NCBI RefSeq assembly: GCF_019904175.1 | Contig: NZ_CP061913.1 | Span: forward strand, 9,424,001 to 9,488,000 | DNA: 64,000 bases | Reading direction: 5' to 3' | DNA from: Dactylosporangium vinaceum | GTDB taxonomy: Bacteria > Actinomycetota > Actinomycetes > Mycobacteriales > Micromonosporaceae | In this document: in pieces, positions 32,980 to 41,385 of the stretch | Numbering within the stretch: position 1 is the stretch's first letter | Layout of the letters: every line of letters begins with the position of its first letter | Program-made: the position numbers and the translations under genes | Notes under the pieces: model-generated | Told to the model about the DNA's origin: nothing | Database searches by the model: none | What the model saw: only the letters and a program-made list of their open reading frames with translations

Positions 32980-34821
32980 TCAGGCCTCCTTCGGGCGGTT
33001 GCGACGGGTGGTCGGCACCGGCTCGGTCCTCGTCCCCTCGAGCACGCGGCCGAGGCCGCTGACCCGTGGCGACAGGAATGCTTTACTGCGGGCGAAGAGC
33101 GTCATGATCGGGTGTCGGAACAGGAACACGACCAGGAGGTCGAGGATCGTCGCCACACCCAGGGCGAAGGCGAAGCCCTTCACCGAGCCGATCGAGACGA
33201 AGTACAGGATCGCCGCGGCCATCAGCGTGATCGTGTTGGCCGAGATGATCGTGCGGCGGGCCCGGACCCAGGCCCGGGGCACGGCGCTGCGTGGACTCCG
33301 GCCCTCATGGATCTCGTCCTTGAGCCGCTCGAAGTAGATGACGAACGAGTCGGCGGCCACACCGAGCGAGACGATGAACCCGGCGAAGCCGGCCAGGCTC
33401 AGCGTGAAGCCGACCGAGCGGCCGAGCAGGACGATCGACATGTAGACAAGCACGCCGGACAGCACCAGCGAGAGCATGATGACCGCGCCGAGCAGGCGGT
33501 AGTAGAAGAACGAGTACAGCACCACCAGGAGCATGCCGATACCGGCGGCGAGCAGGCCCGCCTCGAGGTGCGAGCTGCCCAGCGTGGCCGAGATGCTCTG
33601 CGCGTCCTGCGAGGTGAAGGAGAGCGGCAGCGCGCCGTACTGCAGCTGGCTGGCCAGCAGCTGCGCCTCCGACTTGGTGAAGGTGCCGCTGATCGTCGCG
33701 TCGCCGGGGATGACGTTCTGGATCACCGGGGCCGAGACGACCACGTTGTCCAGCACCACGGCGACCTGCTTGCTGTCCTGGCCGTTGTTGTACGCCACCC
33801 GCGTCAGGTCGGTCCAGGCGTTCTGCCCGGTCCCGTTGAACGACAGGTTGACCGTCCACTTGCCGTTCTGCGAGTCGATGCCCGAGTTGGCGCTCTTGAC
33901 GTCGGTGCCGAGCACCTTGGCCACGTCGAGCTGGTACTTCGTGCCCGGCTCACAGGCGACGGCGGGCTCGGTGGCCTTGCTGATCGACCCGACCGGCCGG
34001 TTCTTCAGCATGTCGCAGGTGATGTACGGGATGTTGTACTGGATCGACGCCGGCAGATCCGCGACTTCCTGCGGGGTCAGGTTCTTGAACGGCGTGTAGA
34101 GCGCGGCCTTGCCCTGGTCCTTGGTGAAGTCGACGGGCGCCTGCTCGGCCAGGGCGGCGGCCCAGGCGGCCTGCCCGACCTTGTTCTGCAGGGCGGTGCG
34201 CCGGGTGGCCAGGTCCGCCGCCACCGACTCCGACGGCTTGGCGCTCGCCGCGGCGGCGGCCGACTGCGAGCCCGACGCGGAGGGAGCGGCACTGGTGGCC
34301 GACGGCTGCCCCGCAGAAGTGCTGGCGGACGGCTGGCCGGTCGCCGAGGCGGCGGTCGACGGCGGCGTCGAGGCACCCGTGGAGGCCGACGGGGTGGCCG
34401 AGGCGGACGGCGTGGCACCGGTGTCGCCGGTCGAGCCCAGCACCATGCGGAAGCGCAGCTCCGCCGTCTGGCCGATCTGCTTCAGCCGGTCATCGCTCTT
34501 GCCCGGGAGGGAGACGACGATGTTGTTGTCGCCCTCGACCACGACCTCGGCCTCGGCGACACCCAGGCCGTTGACCCGCTGGTCGATGATGCTCCGGGCG
34601 GTCTCCATCTGATCCTTGGTGGGCTTCTGACCGCCCTCCAGGTTCTGGGCCTGCAGCGTGACCGTGGTCCCGCCGATCAGATCAAGGCCGAGCTTGGGCT
34701 CGAGCCGGTTGCGCCACCCACCGCTGCCACCGAACCACACGAGGGCGGCGAGCACGATGAAGATGGCGGCAAGCACGGCGAGCTGGCGGCTCGGGCGCAT
34801 CGGTGCCTGAGGTTGTGCCAC
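32980..34821 (-). CDS. secD: Protein translocase subunit SecD
   Basis: The 613-residue product has an N-terminal membrane helix, GLDLIGGTTVTLQ, a large external P1 region and a C-terminal five-helix RND domain (FAGFIVSLGVAADSFVIYFER). Residues of about 130-200 form a Ser/Thr/Ala/Pro-rich low-complexity insertion within P1 that is not part of the conserved fold. The GTG at 34821 follows GGGAGA at some distance. Confidence 0.95.
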   Translation of the reverse strand: MAQPQAPMRPSRQLAVLAAIFIVLAALVWFGGSGGWRNRLEPKLGLDLIGGTTVTLQAQNLEGGQKPTKDQMETARSIIDQRVNGLGVAEAEVVVEGDNNIVVSLPGKSDDRLKQIGQTAELRFRMVLGSTGDTGATPSASATPSASTGASTPPSTAASATGQPSASTSAGQPSATSAAPSASGSQSAAAAASAKPSESVAADLATRRTALQNKVGQAAWAAALAEQAPVDFTKDQGKAALYTPFKNLTPQEVADLPASIQYNIPYITCDMLKNRPVGSISKATEPAVACEPGTKYQLDVAKVLGTDVKSANSGIDSQNGKWTVNLSFNGTGQNAWTDLTRVAYNNGQDSKQVAVVLDNVVVSAPVIQNVIPGDATISGTFTKSEAQLLASQLQYGALPLSFTSQDAQSISATLGSSHLEAGLLAAGIGMLLVVLYSFFYYRLLGAVIMLSLVLSGVLVYMSIVLLGRSVGFTLSLAGFAGFIVSLGVAADSFVIYFERLKDEIHEGRSPRSAVPRAWVRARRTIISANTITLMAAAILYFVSIGSVKGFAFALGVATILDLLVVFLFRHPIMTLFARSKAFLSPRVSGLGRVLEGTRTEPVPTTRRNRPKEA

Positions 34822-34912
34822 GGCTGTCGGGTCTCCCTACACGACGCCGGCGAGGGTCGCGCGGCGTGAATGTTTCATGGCGGGGCTATGGCGGGGCTGG
34901 TGAGCGGGACTT

Positions 34913-35260
34913 TCAGTCGGCGTCCGGCTTGACGACGGACTCCTCTTCGACGGCCGGCTCTTCTTCGACGGCCGCCTTCTGGTTCACCTTGCCGATCGCG
35001 GCGCGGGCGTACTTGGCGGAGACACCCGGTGCGATCTCGAGCATGACGAAGTCGTCGGCGACCTCGGTCACGATGCCGTAGAGCCCGCCGACGGTCACGA
35101 CCTCGTCGCCGAGGCCCATCGTGGACTGCATGTCCTGGACCTCGCGGCGGCGCTTCTGCTGCGGCCGGATCATGAGGAAATACACGAAGGCGGCGAAGGC
35201 GACGACCACGAGGAGCGGGAGTGCCGAGCTGCCGCCCGAGGCTTCCGCGGCATAATTCAC
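34913..35260 (-). CDS. yajC: Preprotein translocase accessory subunit YajC
   Basis: The 115-residue single-pass protein has a helix at about residues 13-31 (ALPLLVVVAFAAFVYFLMIR), followed by RPQQKRRREVQDMQ and the conserved GDEVVTVGGLYGIV. The acidic tail (EEEPAVEEESVV) is typical of actinobacterial YajC. It begins the yajC-secD-secF transcription unit at GTG 35260. Confidence 0.94.
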   Translation of the reverse strand: MNYAAEASGGSSALPLLVVVAFAAFVYFLMIRPQQKRRREVQDMQSTMGLGDEVVTVGGLYGIVTEVADDFVMLEIAPGVSAKYARAAIGKVNQKAAVEEEPAVEEESVVKPDAD

Positions 35261-35366
35261 GATTATGGGCCTTCCCGGTCGAGTTATCTGAAGTCCGCGC
35301 AGCGGATCGCGGCGAGTCTAGTCGGTGTGGCGGATACCACGGCGACCGGCGTCAGTCACGGTCTAG

Positions 35367-36425
35367 TCACAAATCGAACAGACCGGGCGTTGAAGACAAA
35401 CCGCCAGCTGGGTTTCCGCCCCCGACGGTACCAGCGGGACCTGGGATTCCAAGATGCTGCCATGCGCCGGCGGTCGCGATACGACCACGCGGAGTACGGG
35501 CCATCAGGCCGGATCGCAGCAGGAAAGGCTCGCAGACTTCCTCGACGGTGTCCGGCTGCTCACCCACCGCGACGGCGAGGGTGGAAAGTCCCACCGGCCC
35601 GCCGCCCTGGCGCAGCAGGGCCAGCAGCACCGCCCGGTCGAGCCGGTCCAGGCCCAGCTCGTCGACGTCGTAGACGCGCAGGGCGGCCCGGGCCGCGGTC
35701 AGGTCCACCACGCCGTTGCCGCGCACCTCGGCATAGTCGCGGACCCTCCGCAGCAGGCGATTGGCGATCCGGGGGGTACCGCGAGAGCGCCGGCCGATCT
35801 CGACAGCGCCCTCGTCCGTGATCGGCACGTCGAGAATGCGGGCCGACCGCGCGATGATCAGCTCGAGCTCGTCCGGGTCGTAGAAGTCCAGCTGGCCGAC
35901 GAAGCCGAACCGGTCGCGCATCGGGCCGGTCAGCAGACCGCTGCGGGTCGTGGCCCCGACGAGCGTGAACGGCTCCACATCGAGCGGGATCGCCGTCGCG
36001 CCCGGGCCCTTGCCGACGACCACGTCGACCCGGAAGTCCTCCATCGCGCTGTAGAGCAGCTCCTCGGCCGGTCGCGCGATGCGGTGGATCTCGTCGATGA
36101 ACAGCACGTCGCCGAGGCTCAGGCTGGTCAGGACCGCGGCCAGGTCACCGGCCCGCTCGATGGCCGGCCCGCTTGTCATCCGCAGCCCGGCGCCGAGCTC
36201 GGCCGCGACGATCATGGCCATGGTCGTCTTGCCGAGCCCGGGCGGGCCGGAGAGCAGGATGTGGTCGGGCGGGCTGCCCCGGCGCAGAGCGCTCTGCAGC
36301 AGCAGGTCGAGCTGCTCGCGGACCCGGTGCTGCCCGATCAGCTCGGCCAGCCGCTTGGGCCGCACCGACTGGTCGGCGACCATGTCCTCGTCCGAAGCAA
36401 ACGCACTGACCAGCGGATCGGTCAT
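35367..36425 (-). CDS. ruvB: Holliday junction branch-migration helicase RuvB
   Basis: This AAA+ motor of the RuvABC resolvasome has 352 residues. It shows Walker A SGPPGLGKTTMAM, Walker B VLFIDEIHRI, sensor 1 VGATTRSGLL, the arginine-finger region MRDRFGF and a C-terminal winged helix. ATG 36425 has GGAGGGGGC immediately upstream. That ribosome site is supplied by the third copy of the tandem intercistronic element, and the ATGA overlap is with that copy's mini-ORF, not with ruvA. Confidence 0.96.
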   Translation of the reverse strand: MTDPLVSAFASDEDMVADQSVRPKRLAELIGQHRVREQLDLLLQSALRRGSPPDHILLSGPPGLGKTTMAMIVAAELGAGLRMTSGPAIERAGDLAAVLTSLSLGDVLFIDEIHRIARPAEELLYSAMEDFRVDVVVGKGPGATAIPLDVEPFTLVGATTRSGLLTGPMRDRFGFVGQLDFYDPDELELIIARSARILDVPITDEGAVEIGRRSRGTPRIANRLLRRVRDYAEVRGNGVVDLTAARAALRVYDVDELGLDRLDRAVLLALLRQGGGPVGLSTLAVAVGEQPDTVEEVCEPFLLRSGLMARTPRGRIATAGAWQHLGIPGPAGTVGGGNPAGGLSSTPGLFDL

Positions 36426-36674
36426 GCCCCCTCCGCTCCGCTCCGGGCGCACGACCGTCGAGCTGCGCCTATTGTGACCGGCCCCTCCGCAAGCTCCGGA
36501 CCAGTCATGCCCCCTCCGCTCCGCTCCGGGCGCACGACCGTCGAGCTGCGCCTATTGTGACCGGCCCCTCCGCAAGCTCCGGACCGGTCATGCCCCCTCC
36601 GCTCCGCTCCGGGCGCACGACCGTCGAGCTGCGCCTATTGTGACCGGCCCCTCCGCAAGCTCCGGACCGGTCAT
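36422..36674 (-). repeat. Three tandem 83-bp mini-ORF elements bridging ruvA and ruvB
   Basis: The period is exactly 83 bases (ATGs at 36674, 36591, 36508, then ruvB ATG at 36425). Each unit is a 28-codon frame, MTGPELAEGPVTIGAARRSC followed by ARSGAEGA. Its TGA overlaps the next ATG as ATGA, and the first ATG overlaps the ruvA stop in the same way. Copies are identical except for one synonymous base (ACT for ACC in the third). Each has a 7-bp inverted repeat TGACCGG/CCGGTCA and ends in GGAGCGGAGCGGAGG, a ribosome site. Related copies are at 5732-5827 and 45084-45176. Confidence 0.85.
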
Positions 36675-37273
36675 CGAATCGTGCCCAGCATCCGGATCGC
36701 CTGCTTGAGCAGGACGGGTACGGCCGGGGCGGTCTGCCCGTCGAGCTGCTCGGCGACGGCCGCCACGGCCTGGTCGGCCTGCTTCTCGTTCCAGCCGAGC
36801 CCGACGAGCGCCTGGCGGACCTGGTCATGCCACACGGCACCGCCGGCGATCAGGCTGCCACCCGACCCGGGCAGCGCGCCGATCTTGTCCCGCAGCTCCA
36901 GCACCAGCCGCTCCGCGCCCTTCTTGCCGATGCCCGGCACCTGCGTGAGCGTGGACGTGTCGGCGGCACCTATCGCGCGGCGTACGACTTCGGGGGCGTG
37001 CACGGCCAGCACCGCCTGCGCCAGCCGCGGGCCGACGCCGGTGGCGGTCTGCAGGAGCTCGAACAGCTGCTTGGCCTCGTCGTCGGCGAACCCGTAGAGG
37101 GTGAGCGAATCCTCCCGCACCACGAGCGACGTGGCCAGCCGGGCCTCCTGGCCGACCCGCAGCTCGGCGAGGGTGTGCGGGGAACACTGGACGGCCAGCC
37201 CGACCCCGCCGACCTCGATCACCGCGCCGTCGGGCGACACCGCCGCCACCTTGCCGCGCACGCTCGCGATCAC
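36671..37273 (-). CDS. ruvA: Holliday junction branch-migration complex subunit RuvA
   Basis: RuvA binds the four-way junction and recruits RuvB. The 200-residue product has an N-terminal OB fold (IASVRGKVAAVSPDGAVIEV), two helix-hairpin-helix motifs (TGVGPRLAQAVL, VPGIGKKGAERLVLEL) and a C-terminal RuvB-binding three-helix domain. GTG 37273 has GAGGAGG six bases upstream and overlaps the ruvC stop as GTGA. Confidence 0.96.
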   Translation of the reverse strand: MIASVRGKVAAVSPDGAVIEVGGVGLAVQCSPHTLAELRVGQEARLATSLVVREDSLTLYGFADDEAKQLFELLQTATGVGPRLAQAVLAVHAPEVVRRAIGAADTSTLTQVPGIGKKGAERLVLELRDKIGALPGSGGSLIAGGAVWHDQVRQALVGLGWNEKQADQAVAAVAEQLDGQTAPAVPVLLKQAIRMLGTIR

Positions 37274-37782
37274 CGGGTCCTCCTCAACGCCGCGCTGATG
37301 CGCTCGCGCGCACCGCCTCGCCACACATGACAGATGGCCAAGGCTAAAGCGTCGGCGGCGTCGGCCGGTTTAGGCGCGACCTCCAGCCGCAGCAGCCGGG
37401 TCACCATCGCCGTCACCTGGGCCTTGTCCGCCTGCCCGTTGCCGCTGACGGCCGCCTTGACCTCGCTCGGCGTGTACATCTGCACGGGCAGCCCGGCCCG
37501 GGCGGCGGCCAGGATCGCGACCGCCCCGGCCTGCGCGGTGCCCATGACGGTCCGCACGTTGTGCTGGGAGAACACCCGCTCGACGGCGACGCTCTCGGGC
37601 TGGAACTCGGTGACGAGCTCGGCCAGCCGCCGGTCGAGGTTGAGCAGCCGCAGGGACAGGTCGAGGTCGGGCTCGCTGCGCACGACCTCGTAGTGCACCA
37701 GCTTGCACGGGCGGCCCGGCGAGCCCTCGACCAGCCCGACACCGCATCGGGTAAGCCCCGGGTCGACACCCAGCACGCGCAC
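37270..37782 (-). CDS. ruvC: Holliday junction endonuclease RuvC
   Basis: RuvC cuts Holliday junctions symmetrically. The 170-residue product starts RVLGVDPGLTRCGVG with the first catalytic aspartate, then VAVERVFSQHNVRT and the last acidic pair in ADAADALALAICH. GTG 37782 is favoured because GGGGAG lies at the right distance; GTG 37788 is also possible. It heads the ruvC-ruvA-ruvB operon. Confidence 0.95.
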   Translation of the reverse strand: MRVLGVDPGLTRCGVGLVEGSPGRPCKLVHYEVVRSEPDLDLSLRLLNLDRRLAELVTEFQPESVAVERVFSQHNVRTVMGTAQAGAVAILAAARAGLPVQMYTPSEVKAAVSGNGQADKAQVTAMVTRLLRLEVAPKPADAADALALAICHVWRGGARERISAALRRTR

Positions 37783-37922
37783 CGCCACTCCCCTCAAACG
37801 TGTGTTCGACACACTATCGGACGACCGGCGCGCGCCGATCGACCGACACACACACCGAGTGCGGTAAAGGTATGTGGGTAAACCCCATGGGACGCGCTCG
37901 TGAAGGCTCGTACGTTTCCGCC

Positions 37923-38684
37923 ATGACGACGGAGCATGTGGTCGCGCTCGATCTGCGGGGCCGCACCGCGATGGTGACGGGCGCCGGCAGCGGGATCGGC
38001 CGCGCGGTCGCGGTGCGACTGGCCGCGGCGGGCGCAAAGGTCGTTGCGGTGGACCTGTCGTTCCAAGCCACAGGCGATGATGTCGTACCGGTGGAGGCCG
38101 ACCTGTCCGACCCGGCCTCCGTGGAGCGGGTCCTGCGCGACCACGCCGACGTCGACGTCCTGGTCAACAACGCCGGACTGCAGCACGTGGCCGCGCTCGA
38201 GGAGTTTCCGCCGGAGCGCTTCACCTACATCCAGTCGGTAATGGTCGAGGCACCCTTCCGCCTGGTCCGGGGCGTGCTCCCGCACATGTACGCCGGGAAC
38301 TGGGGGCGGATCGTCAACATCTCCTCGGTACACGGGCTGCGCGCCTCGCCGTTCAAGGCGGCGTACGTCACCGCCAAGCACGCGCTCGAGGGCCTGTCCA
38401 AGACGGTCGCCCTGGAAGGCGCGCCGCACGGGGTGACGGCGAACTGCATCAACCCGGCGTACGTGCGCACGCCGCTCGTCGAGGGCCAGATCGCCGACCA
38501 GGCGCGGACCCACGGCATCCCGGAGTCCGAGGTCGTCGAGAAGATCATGCTGACCAGCGCGGCGATCAAGCGGCTGATCGAGCCGGCCGAGGTCGCGGAG
38601 CTCGTCGCGTACCTCTGCACCGGCATGGCCGGGTTCATCACCGGCACTTCGCTGTCGATCGACGGCGGCTGGACCGCACACTAG
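37923..38684 (+). CDS. Short-chain dehydrogenase, 3-hydroxybutyrate dehydrogenase-like
   Basis: The classical SDR of 253 residues has the TGAGSGIG cofactor loop at residues 19-26, the NNAG motif, the catalytic serine in NISSVHG and YxxxK in AAYVTAKHALEG. A C-terminal SLSIDGGWTAH ending is typical of 3-hydroxybutyrate dehydrogenases that oxidise the ketone-body/PHB monomer to acetoacetate. The start is uncertain: ATG 37923 gives the family length, and ATG 37887 adds 12 residues; neither has a good ribosome site. It is followed after 5 bases by a PucR-type regulator. Confidence 0.85.
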   Translation: MTTEHVVALDLRGRTAMVTGAGSGIGRAVAVRLAAAGAKVVAVDLSFQATGDDVVPVEADLSDPASVERVLRDHADVDVLVNNAGLQHVAALEEFPPERFTYIQSVMVEAPFRLVRGVLPHMYAGNWGRIVNISSVHGLRASPFKAAYVTAKHALEGLSKTVALEGAPHGVTANCINPAYVRTPLVEGQIADQARTHGIPESEVVEKIMLTSAAIKRLIEPAEVAELVAYLCTGMAGFITGTSLSIDGGWTAH

Positions 38685-38689
38685 GTCAG

Positions 38690-40618
38690 GTGACGATGCC
38701 CGCGTACGACGCCGGGAGCGGTCGGCTGGAATACCTCGAGCTGCTGGCCCGCGAGGCGGCCGCCGTCGAGTTCGAGGGCCCGCTCGTCGCCGCCCGGGGC
38801 GCCGGGCTCCCGCCGGACCGCATCGCCGAGCTGGAGCAGGCCAAGGTCGTCGCGCTGCGGGTGCGCGCACTGCTGGAGCGGCGCCGGCGGCGGGAGGAGG
38901 AGCTCTCCGGGCTCTTCGACACCGCCAGCGACCTGGCGGGCCTGCGCGACCTCGACGCCGTGCTGGAGGCCATCGTCCACCGGGCGCGGACGCTGCTGGG
39001 GGCCGACGTGGCGTACATGACGCTCAACGACGAGGCCCGCGGCGACACCTACATGCGGGTCACCGACGGCTCCATCTCGGCCCACTTCCAGGCGCTGCGC
39101 CTGCCCATGGGCGCGGGGCTCGGTGGCCTGGTGGCGCAGACCGGCAGCCCGTACGTGACGGCCGACTACCCGCGCGACGCCCGCTTCCGCCACACCGGCG
39201 ACATCGACGCCGGCGTGGGCGAGGAGGGCCTGATCGCCATCCTGGGCGTGCCGCTGCGCCTGGGCGCCCGGATCATCGGTGTCCTCTACGCCGCCAACCG
39301 CTCCGCCCGCCCGTTCGCCCGTGAGGAGGTGTCGCTGCTGGTCTCCCTGGCCGCCAACGCCGCCGTCGCCATCGACACCGCCCGCCTGCTCGGCGAGACC
39401 CAGGAGGCCTTGGCCGAGCTCTCCGCGGCCAACAGCGTCATCCGCGCCCACAGCGACTCGGTCGAGCGCGCGGCCGCCGCCCACGACCGTATGACCGCCC
39501 TGGTCCTGCGCGGCGCGGGCGTCGAGGACGTGGCCGCCGTGGTCGTCGAGGTCCTGGGCGGCTCCCTGCTGGTCCTGGACGCCGAGGGCCGCACCCTGGC
39601 CCGTGTCGGCGAGCTGACCCGCCCCGACGCCGCCGCGATCGCCGAGGCGCTGGCCGCCTCCCGCACCGAGGGCCGCAGCGTCCGCCGTGGCGAGCTCTGG
39701 GTGGCCGCGGTGGTGGCCGGCGCCGAGAACCTGGGTGCCCTGGTGATGCGCCCCGACGCCGCGCTCGTCGACGCCGACCAGCGCATCCTCGAACGAGCCG
39801 CCGTCGTCACCGCCCTGCTGCAGCTCTTCCGCCGCACGGTGGCCGAGGCCGAGGGCCGGGTCCGCGGCGAGCTCCTGGACGACGTCATCACCCGCCCGGT
39901 CCGCGACGCCGACGCCCTGCGCACCCGGGCCAAGCGCCTGGGCGTCGACCTGGACGCTCCCAACGTCGTGGTCGCGATCGGCGCCGACGCCCTGACCGGC
40001 GGCTCGATCCGCCAGCGGGCGGTGTCCTGGGCCCAGACCTACGCCCACACCCGCTCCGGCCTGGCCGCCGCCCGCGACGGCCACGTGGTCCTGCTGCTCC
40101 CCGGCGACGCACCGGGCGACGCCGCCCGCGCGGTGGCCCGCGACCTGGGCAAGCTCCTGTCCCGCCCGGTCACCGCCGGCGCGGGCGGCCCCGCCACGAC
40201 ACCCGAGTCCATCGCCGCCGCCTATCGCGACGCCGACCGCTGCGTGACCGCCCTGACCGCCCTGGGCCGCACGGGGACCGGTGCGAGTACCGCCGAACTG
40301 GGCTTCGTGGGTCTGCTCCTGGGCTCGGCCCCCGACGGCCGCGACCGCGACGTGCAGTCCTTCCTGGCCGCCACCATTGGCCCGGTCGTCGACTACGACA
40401 CCCGTCGCGGCACCGCCCTGGTGAAGACGCTGGAGGCGTACTTCGGCGTGGGCGGCAGCCTGGCCCGCGCGGCCGAGCTCCTGCACGTCCACGTGAACAC
40501 CGTGACCCAGCGCCTGGAGCGCATCGCCCAGCTCCTGGGCCCCGACTGGCAGAAGCCGGAGCGCGCCCTGGAGGTCCAGCTCGCCCTGCGCCTGCACCGC
40601 CTCTCGGCCTCGTCCTGA
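38690..40618 (+). CDS. GAF-domain PucR/CdaR-type transcriptional regulator
   Basis: The 642-residue protein has an N-terminal helical region, a GAF domain at about residues 75-235 (LLGADVAYMTLNDEARGDTY...GVLYAANRSARPF), a middle domain and a C-terminal PucR-type HTH. The HTH reads ALVKTLEAYFGVGGSLARAA followed by ELLHVHVNTVTQRLERI. No membrane segments are seen. It lies in one transcription unit with the upstream SDR and probably controls hydroxybutyrate or short-chain acid use by sensing a small molecule through GAF. The GTG at 38690 could give way to ATG 38696. Confidence 0.85.
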   Translation: MTMPAYDAGSGRLEYLELLAREAAAVEFEGPLVAARGAGLPPDRIAELEQAKVVALRVRALLERRRRREEELSGLFDTASDLAGLRDLDAVLEAIVHRARTLLGADVAYMTLNDEARGDTYMRVTDGSISAHFQALRLPMGAGLGGLVAQTGSPYVTADYPRDARFRHTGDIDAGVGEEGLIAILGVPLRLGARIIGVLYAANRSARPFAREEVSLLVSLAANAAVAIDTARLLGETQEALAELSAANSVIRAHSDSVERAAAAHDRMTALVLRGAGVEDVAAVVVEVLGGSLLVLDAEGRTLARVGELTRPDAAAIAEALAASRTEGRSVRRGELWVAAVVAGAENLGALVMRPDAALVDADQRILERAAVVTALLQLFRRTVAEAEGRVRGELLDDVITRPVRDADALRTRAKRLGVDLDAPNVVVAIGADALTGGSIRQRAVSWAQTYAHTRSGLAAARDGHVVLLLPGDAPGDAARAVARDLGKLLSRPVTAGAGGPATTPESIAAAYRDADRCVTALTALGRTGTGASTAELGFVGLLLGSAPDGRDRDVQSFLAATIGPVVDYDTRRGTALVKTLEAYFGVGGSLARAAELLHVHVNTVTQRLERIAQLLGPDWQKPERALEVQLALRLHRLSASS

Positions 40619-40648
40619 CAGCAGCACATCAGCGGGCCGGAAACGGGG

Positions 40649-40684
40649 CCGCCCCGCCGGCCGGGGGTGCCGGTGGCGGGGCGG
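40649..40684. terminator. Hairpin between convergent PucR-type and tetR genes
   Basis: A perfect 10-bp stem (CCGCCCCGCC / GGCGGGGCGG) with a 16-base GC-rich loop lies 30 bases after the regulator stop and 30 bases before the tetR stop. There is no T-tract. Confidence 0.5.
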
Positions 40685-40713
40685 GTCGTGCAGGTCGTGC
40701 GGGTGGTGCGGGC

Positions 40714-41334
40714 TCAGGCGTGCGCTCCGCGGAGGACGAAGTCGACCAGGTGCTCGGCGAAGTGCTCGTCGGGCACGTTCGGGTTCCAGCGGAGCATGTT
40801 CTGAGCGATCGTCGGGCCGGAGAGGCACAGGAGCATCATCTCGATGTCCAGGTCGGCGCGGAGCTCGCCCGACTCGATGCCCCGGCGCAGGACCGAGCGC
40901 ATCAGCTCGCGGCGGGGCTCCGAGACGGCCTGGTGGACGCGGGTCATCTCCGGGTTGCGGTACAGCTCGGGCATCAGGCAGGCGGTGACCTTGCCGTAGT
41001 CCGTCATGCGCTTGTTGCGCATCGCGGCGATCAGCGTGATCAGGTCGTCGCGGACCGACTCGCCCCGCAGCTCCGGCAGCGGGCCCTTCATCGCCGTGAC
41101 CGCGTCGATCAGCAGCGCCTCCTTGTTCGGCCAGCGGCGATAGATCGTCGCCTTGCCGACGCCGGCCTTCGCCGCGACCGCCTCGATCGAGATGGCGTCC
41201 GCGCTCTGACCGGCGCTGAGGAGGTCGAACACCGCTTCGACGATGGCCTCGTCGACCCGGGCGCTGCGGGGCCGACCGGGACCTTTGCGGTCCTGGTCAG
41301 GCGCCACGTCCGCGCTGAGCGTCATGCTCTCCAT
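40714..41334 (-). CDS. TetR-family repressor of the adjacent MFS exporter
   Basis: The 206-residue protein has a TetR HTH at about residues 28-70 (ISIEAVAAKAGVGKATIYRR, WPNKEALL) and a TetR_C-type ligand domain. It lies 51 bases downstream of the exporter gene on the same strand, so both are probably transcribed together. It likely binds the palindromes at 43057-43118 and represses the whole unit until an exported drug binds. Starts at 41334 and 41325 are both possible. Confidence 0.88.
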   Translation of the reverse strand: MESMTLSADVAPDQDRKGPGRPRSARVDEAIVEAVFDLLSAGQSADAISIEAVAAKAGVGKATIYRRWPNKEALLIDAVTAMKGPLPELRGESVRDDLITLIAAMRNKRMTDYGKVTACLMPELYRNPEMTRVHQAVSEPRRELMRSVLRRGIESGELRADLDIEMMLLCLSGPTIAQNMLRWNPNVPDEHFAEHLVDFVLRGAHA

Positions 41335-41385
41335 TGTTACCGACTTTTCACACCGAGGCTACTCACCGGTTTCCTACCGTCCCCG

